From the NCBI RefSeq assembly GCF_003130705.1, contig NZ_CP021354.1:5952001-6016000 (forward strand): 64,000 nucleotides of DNA, read 5' to 3'. Below the pieces are notes generated by a model. The model saw nothing but the letters and a program-made list of their open reading frames with translations. It was not told where the DNA came from and ran no database searches. The position numbers were made by a program, and so were the translations under genes. This DNA is from Rhodococcus oxybenzonivorans. Its GTDB lineage: Bacteria; Actinomycetota; Actinomycetes; Mycobacteriales; Mycobacteriaceae. Position 1 is the stretch's first letter. The number at the start of each line of letters is the position of its first letter. Shown piece after piece: positions 61,393 through 64,000 of the stretch.

Positions 61393-62601
61393 GTGACCCT
61401 TTTGCGTAGATCTCCCCTGCCCGCGGCCTTTGTTGCTCTAGGACTCTCGGCTGCGCTCTTGACTTCCTGCTCTTCCGACTCGGCAGACGCTGCCACCGAC
61501 AACGCAACGCGCACCGATTCGGCGACGCCCCGCCTCGCGTTGAGCTACGACGGAGGCGTGCTCGTGCTCGACGCGAAGACACTCGATGTCGTCGGAACCG
61601 CCGAGATGGACGGGTTCAACCGCCTCAACCCGGCGGGTGACGGCCGGCATGTACTCATCAGCACGGGCAGCAGTTTCACCGCGCTCGACACCGGAACCTG
61701 GACGGACGGCGACAGCCATTTCGTCAATGATCCGGCTGTCACGGACATCTCGTTCGACGCGACGACGCCCGGGCACGTGGTCCGGCACGACGGCAAAACG
61801 GTGCTGTTCGACGACGGAACCGGCTTGGTGCGCGTCTTCGACCCGGCAAAGCTCGCCGGTGGTCTGCCCGAGACCACCGACTACACGACACCGGAAGCGC
61901 ACCATGGTGTGGCGGTCGAACTGTCGGACGGCAGCATGCTCACCACGGTGGGCAACGAAGACGAGCGGACCGGCATCGTCGTACTCGACCGCGACCGCAA
62001 GGAGATTGCGCGCAACGAGGAGTGCCCCGGCGTACACGGCGAAGCCGTGGCGGCGGACGAAACCGTGGTTGTCGGTTGCCAGAACGGCCTGCTGATCTAC
62101 CGTGACGGCGTCATCACCAAGGTGACCAGTCCCGATCCGTACGGACGCATCGGCAACCAGGCCGGGGACGAGAATTCCCCGATCATCCTGGGCGATTACA
62201 AGACCGACCCGGACGCCGAGCTCGAGCGTCCTCAGCGGGTCAGCCTGACCGACACCACCACCGGACAGCTGACGCTCGTCGACCTCGGCACCAGCTACAC
62301 GTTCCGTTCCCTCGGCCGCGGTGTGCACGGTGAAGCGCTCGTCCTGGGTACCGACGGCGCACTGCACGTGATCGATCCCGGGTCCAAGACGGTGACCCGT
62401 ACGGTGCCGCTGATCGACCCCTGGACCGAGCCGGAGAAGTGGCAGTCGCCCCGGCCCGCTCTGTTCGTGCAGGACGGCACGGCCTACGTGACCGATCCGG
62501 CGAAGAACAGGATCCACGCGGTCGACCTCGAGTCCTGGACCGTGTCCGATTCGGCCGATCTTCCGCAGACGCCGAACGAGATCACCGGCGTCACCGGCTG
62601 A
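61393..62601 (+). CDS. aztD: Zinc chaperone-like beta-propeller lipoprotein, AztD paralogue 2
   Basis: 402 aa. Lipobox LTSC (Cys 26) and propeller blades (RLALSYDGGVLVLDAKTLDV, GHVVRHDGKTVLFDDGTGLV, DGALHVIDPGSKTVTRTV, TAYVTDPAKNRIHAVDL). Histidines occur in DSHFVND, TPEAHHGVAVEL and GVHGEAV, but the compact DHGDHNH strand of paralogue 1 is absent. GTG 61393 gives a clean signal peptide with AAGGAG 12 nt upstream; an out-of-frame ATG at 61389 sits at better spacing but reads only six codons. Own Zur-like box. Confidence 0.82.
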   Translation: MTLLRRSPLPAAFVALGLSAALLTSCSSDSADAATDNATRTDSATPRLALSYDGGVLVLDAKTLDVVGTAEMDGFNRLNPAGDGRHVLISTGSSFTALDTGTWTDGDSHFVNDPAVTDISFDATTPGHVVRHDGKTVLFDDGTGLVRVFDPAKLAGGLPETTDYTTPEAHHGVAVELSDGSMLTTVGNEDERTGIVVLDRDRKEIARNEECPGVHGEAVAADETVVVGCQNGLLIYRDGVITKVTSPDPYGRIGNQAGDENSPIILGDYKTDPDAELERPQRVSLTDTTTGQLTLVDLGTSYTFRSLGRGVHGEALVLGTDGALHVIDPGSKTVTRTVPLIDPWTEPEKWQSPRPALFVQDGTAYVTDPAKNRIHAVDLESWTVSDSADLPQTPNEITGVTG

Positions 62602-62613
62602 CGCAGTGAAGGC

Positions 62614-62656
62614 GTATCGGATTCGGACCCGCGAGGGGTGGGTCCGAATCCGATAC
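62614..62656. terminator. Hairpin between aztD2 and the convergent decarboxylase gene
   Basis: Perfect 17-nt arms (62614-62630 and 62640-62656), 9-nt loop, placed between convergent stops. Confidence 0.8.
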
Positions 62657-62658
62657 CG

Positions 62659-63102
62659 TCACGACGCGTCGGTTGTGCCCGCGAGCGGACCGAGTTCCTC
62701 GTCGAGTGCTTCCTGCACCACAGCCATCGCCGACAATCCGGCGGGGGCACCGCAGTAGGCGCTGGCGTGAATGACCGCCTCCACGATCTCCGTGCGGGTC
62801 AGACCGTTTCGAAGAGCTCCGCGCACATGCCCTTTCAGCTCACCGTGCGCCCGCAGTGCAATCAGCATCCCGAGGTTGAGCAGGCTACGGCTGCGCCGAT
62901 CCAACCCGGGCCGGTTCCATACAGCACCCCAGACGTGTTCACTGACGAATTCCTGCAGAGATTCGCTGTCGGTACCGGCAGTGCGGGTGAGCGCCCGCTC
63001 GACGAAATCAGCGCCCATCACCTCGCGGCGCACTGCCAGCCCCGCCTCGACTGCGGGACTTCGACCACCACCGGTCGGGCCGGCCGGTTCTGCTTCGGTC
63101 AT
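62659..63102 (-). CDS. pcaC: Carboxymuconolactone decarboxylase-family protein (PcaC-like)
   Basis: 147 aa. AVRREVMGADFVERALTRT, LQEFVSEHVWGAVWNRPGL, DRRSRSLLNLGMLIALRAHG ELKGHVRGALRNGLTRTEIV and YCGAPAGLSAMAVVQEAL closely follow PcaC, which decarboxylates 4-carboxymuconolactone in the protocatechuate branch. It would act downstream of PobA's product, although pcaGHB are not here; a peroxidase-like AhpD relative is less likely because no CxxC is present. Confidence 0.82.
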   Translation of the reverse strand: MTEAEPAGPTGGGRSPAVEAGLAVRREVMGADFVERALTRTAGTDSESLQEFVSEHVWGAVWNRPGLDRRSRSLLNLGMLIALRAHGELKGHVRGALRNGLTRTEIVEAVIHASAYCGAPAGLSAMAVVQEALDEELGPLAGTTDAS

Positions 63103-63243
63103 CGGTTCACTCCTGTTCCGGTGCCTCGATCGTCACCACCGTCACTCTACGAACTCCCACCTGCCATGCTCGCAACACCCGAGCGATGTCGGTGCGGCCG
63201 GATATAACGGAACCCGACAACACGAGGAAGTGTGGGAGCTGTG

Positions 63244-63612
63244 ATGCCGACCGAGCACGAGGTGCGCACGATGATGCTGGCTCTGCCAGAGGCACACGAG
63301 GTGGTGGTCGCCAACTGGGGTGACCAGCCGACCTTCCGGGTGCGCAACAAGATGTTCGGTCTGGTCGGGTACGGCGCGCCCACGGTGTGTCTGAAAGCCA
63401 CCCTCGAAACCCAGACCGCCCTCGTTCAGGAAGATCCTGAGGTGTTTCTCGTGGCACCGTTCTTCGGGCGCTGGGGGTGGATCGACGTGGTTCTGGAGGC
63501 GGTGACGTCGACCGAACTGGCGGAGCTGGTCGAGGAGGCGTGGCGCCTCACCGCCCCCAAACGTGTCGTCGCCGCGTACGACAAGGAACGGGGTGCTACT
63601 CCGCTGTCGTGA
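63244..63612 (+). CDS. MmcQ/YjbR-family protein
   Basis: 122 aa. PTEHEVRTMMLALPEAHEVV, FRVRNKMFGLVGYGAPTVCL and HFF-like VAPFFGRWGWIDVVL, with a helical ending VEEAWRLTAPKRVVAAY, are the MmcQ/YjbR (DUF419) pattern, a CyaY-like DNA-binding fold. ATG 63244 has GGGAG 6 nt upstream. Its end overlaps the convergent epimerase by 17 nt. Confidence 0.88.
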   Translation: MPTEHEVRTMMLALPEAHEVVVANWGDQPTFRVRNKMFGLVGYGAPTVCLKATLETQTALVQEDPEVFLVAPFFGRWGWIDVVLEAVTSTELAELVEEAWRLTAPKRVVAAYDKERGATPLS

Positions 63613-64000
63613 ATCGCCCGAGCTGATGCCGCAGGGCACTTTCGAGATCGGGGCGCCGGAACCGGTGCTCGCGCGAGAGAAGCCGTCCCGGAACAACTCG
63701 CTGATTCGCGAGGGCCAGTTCTCGGGCCCCTTGCTCACCCAGGAGTAGTTTGGGTCCGAAGTCGGGCACCGGTAGGAACGCCGGCCGGTGCAGCACCGAC
63801 GCAAGTACCGCCGTGTACTCCGCGTTGCGCACGGGGTTCGGCGCGACGGCATTCACCGGACCAGTCAAGCGCGTGTCGACGACGGCCCGATGGTAGATGT
63901 CCACCAGATCGTCGAGGTCGATCCACGACAACCATTGCGTACCTGCACCGAGCCGGCCACCGAGTCCCACTTCGAAGAGTGGCCGCTGTAGCCGCAGGAC
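63596..64000 (-). CDS. TIGR01777-type NAD-dependent epimerase, C-terminal part (5' end beyond window)
   Basis: About 134 residues are visible: FEVGLGGRLGAGTQWLSWID, LDDLVDIYHRAVVDTRLTGP VNAVAPNPVRNAEY, and PVPDFGPKLLLGEQGAREL. This is the C-terminal half of the SulA/YfcH-like epimerase family (sugar-nucleotide epimerase fold). The N-terminal Rossmann part lies to the right of position 64000. Confidence 0.85.
   Translation of the reverse strand, partial: VLRLQRPLFEVGLGGRLGAGTQWLSWIDLDDLVDIYHRAVVDTRLTGPVNAVAPNPVRNAEYTAVLASVLHRPAFLPVPDFGPKLLLGEQGARELALANQRVVPGRLLSREHRFRRPDLESALRHQLGRFTTAE

Overview
The window is high-GC, densely packed actinobacterial DNA. Many starts are GTG, genes overlap by ATGA or GTGA, and it carries F420/LLM oxidoreductases, mycobacterial-type degradation genes and AztABCD zinc uptake. 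The content (two-component phenol hydroxylase, PobA, P450 cassette, KstR-like operator) fits Rhodococcus, most likely the R. opacus/jostii/wratislaviensis group. The genus call is an inference from gene content, not from a marker gene.

Left end, 1-11.8 kb: a Ter (tellurite/stress) island. A minus-strand operon runs coiled-coil protein, HpcH/CitE-like lyase, phosphoribosyltransferase-TRSP, StiP-type phosphoribosyltransferase-PELOTA, HAD phosphatase, double-TerD fusion and a further TerD. Divergent from it are a canonical TerD, a DUF475/TerC-like membrane protein and three overlapping AIM24 genes. This matches the predicted Ter-linked biosynthetic module, with AIM24 proteins attached.

11.8-31.5 kb: mostly single genes. 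They include an F420-type PPOX enzyme, a spermidine-synthase-like protein, a PQQ-type sugar dehydrogenase lipoprotein, arylamine N-acetyltransferase, an SDR with a frameshifted NTF2-like partner, a one-module NRPS (C-A-T-C, no thioesterase), two luciferase-like monooxygenases, an AcoR-type regulator with aldehyde and alcohol dehydrogenases, a secreted lipase, a DksA-like protein and a small ANTAR-like protein beside an 85-bp array of 17-bp repeats.

31.8-41.9 kb: a self-contained P450 system (3Fe-4S ferredoxin, ferredoxin reductase, P450), a frameshifted DUF222/HNH gene and an IS5-type transposase remnant. Then comes a phenol operon (AraC regulator, pheA2, pheA1, catA) with a readable promoter: two CRP-like sites flank an AraC-type direct repeat.

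41.9-56.5 kb: a CoA-thioester catabolic operon (acyl-CoA dehydrogenase, hotdog/SCP2-like protein, hydrolase, CoA ligase, thiolase). It is divergent from a TetR regulator and an NTF2-DUF485-solute symporter operon, and the same 14-bp palindrome lies before both units. Next is an SDR/DapB-like pair behind a perfect KstR-consensus site and bracketed by two related long hairpins, then 4-hydroxybenzoate genes (pobA, iclR, aromatic-acid transporter).

56.6-64 kb: two VOC proteins; a zinc uptake locus aztA / aztB-aztD-aztC-aztD with three Zur-like boxes and two AztD paralogues around one AztC; a PcaC-like decarboxylase, an MmcQ/YjbR protein and the C-terminal part of a TIGR01777 epimerase cut by the window edge. 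Long perfect hairpins end many transcription units, often with stop codons inside their arms. I see no tRNA, rRNA or CRISPR array.
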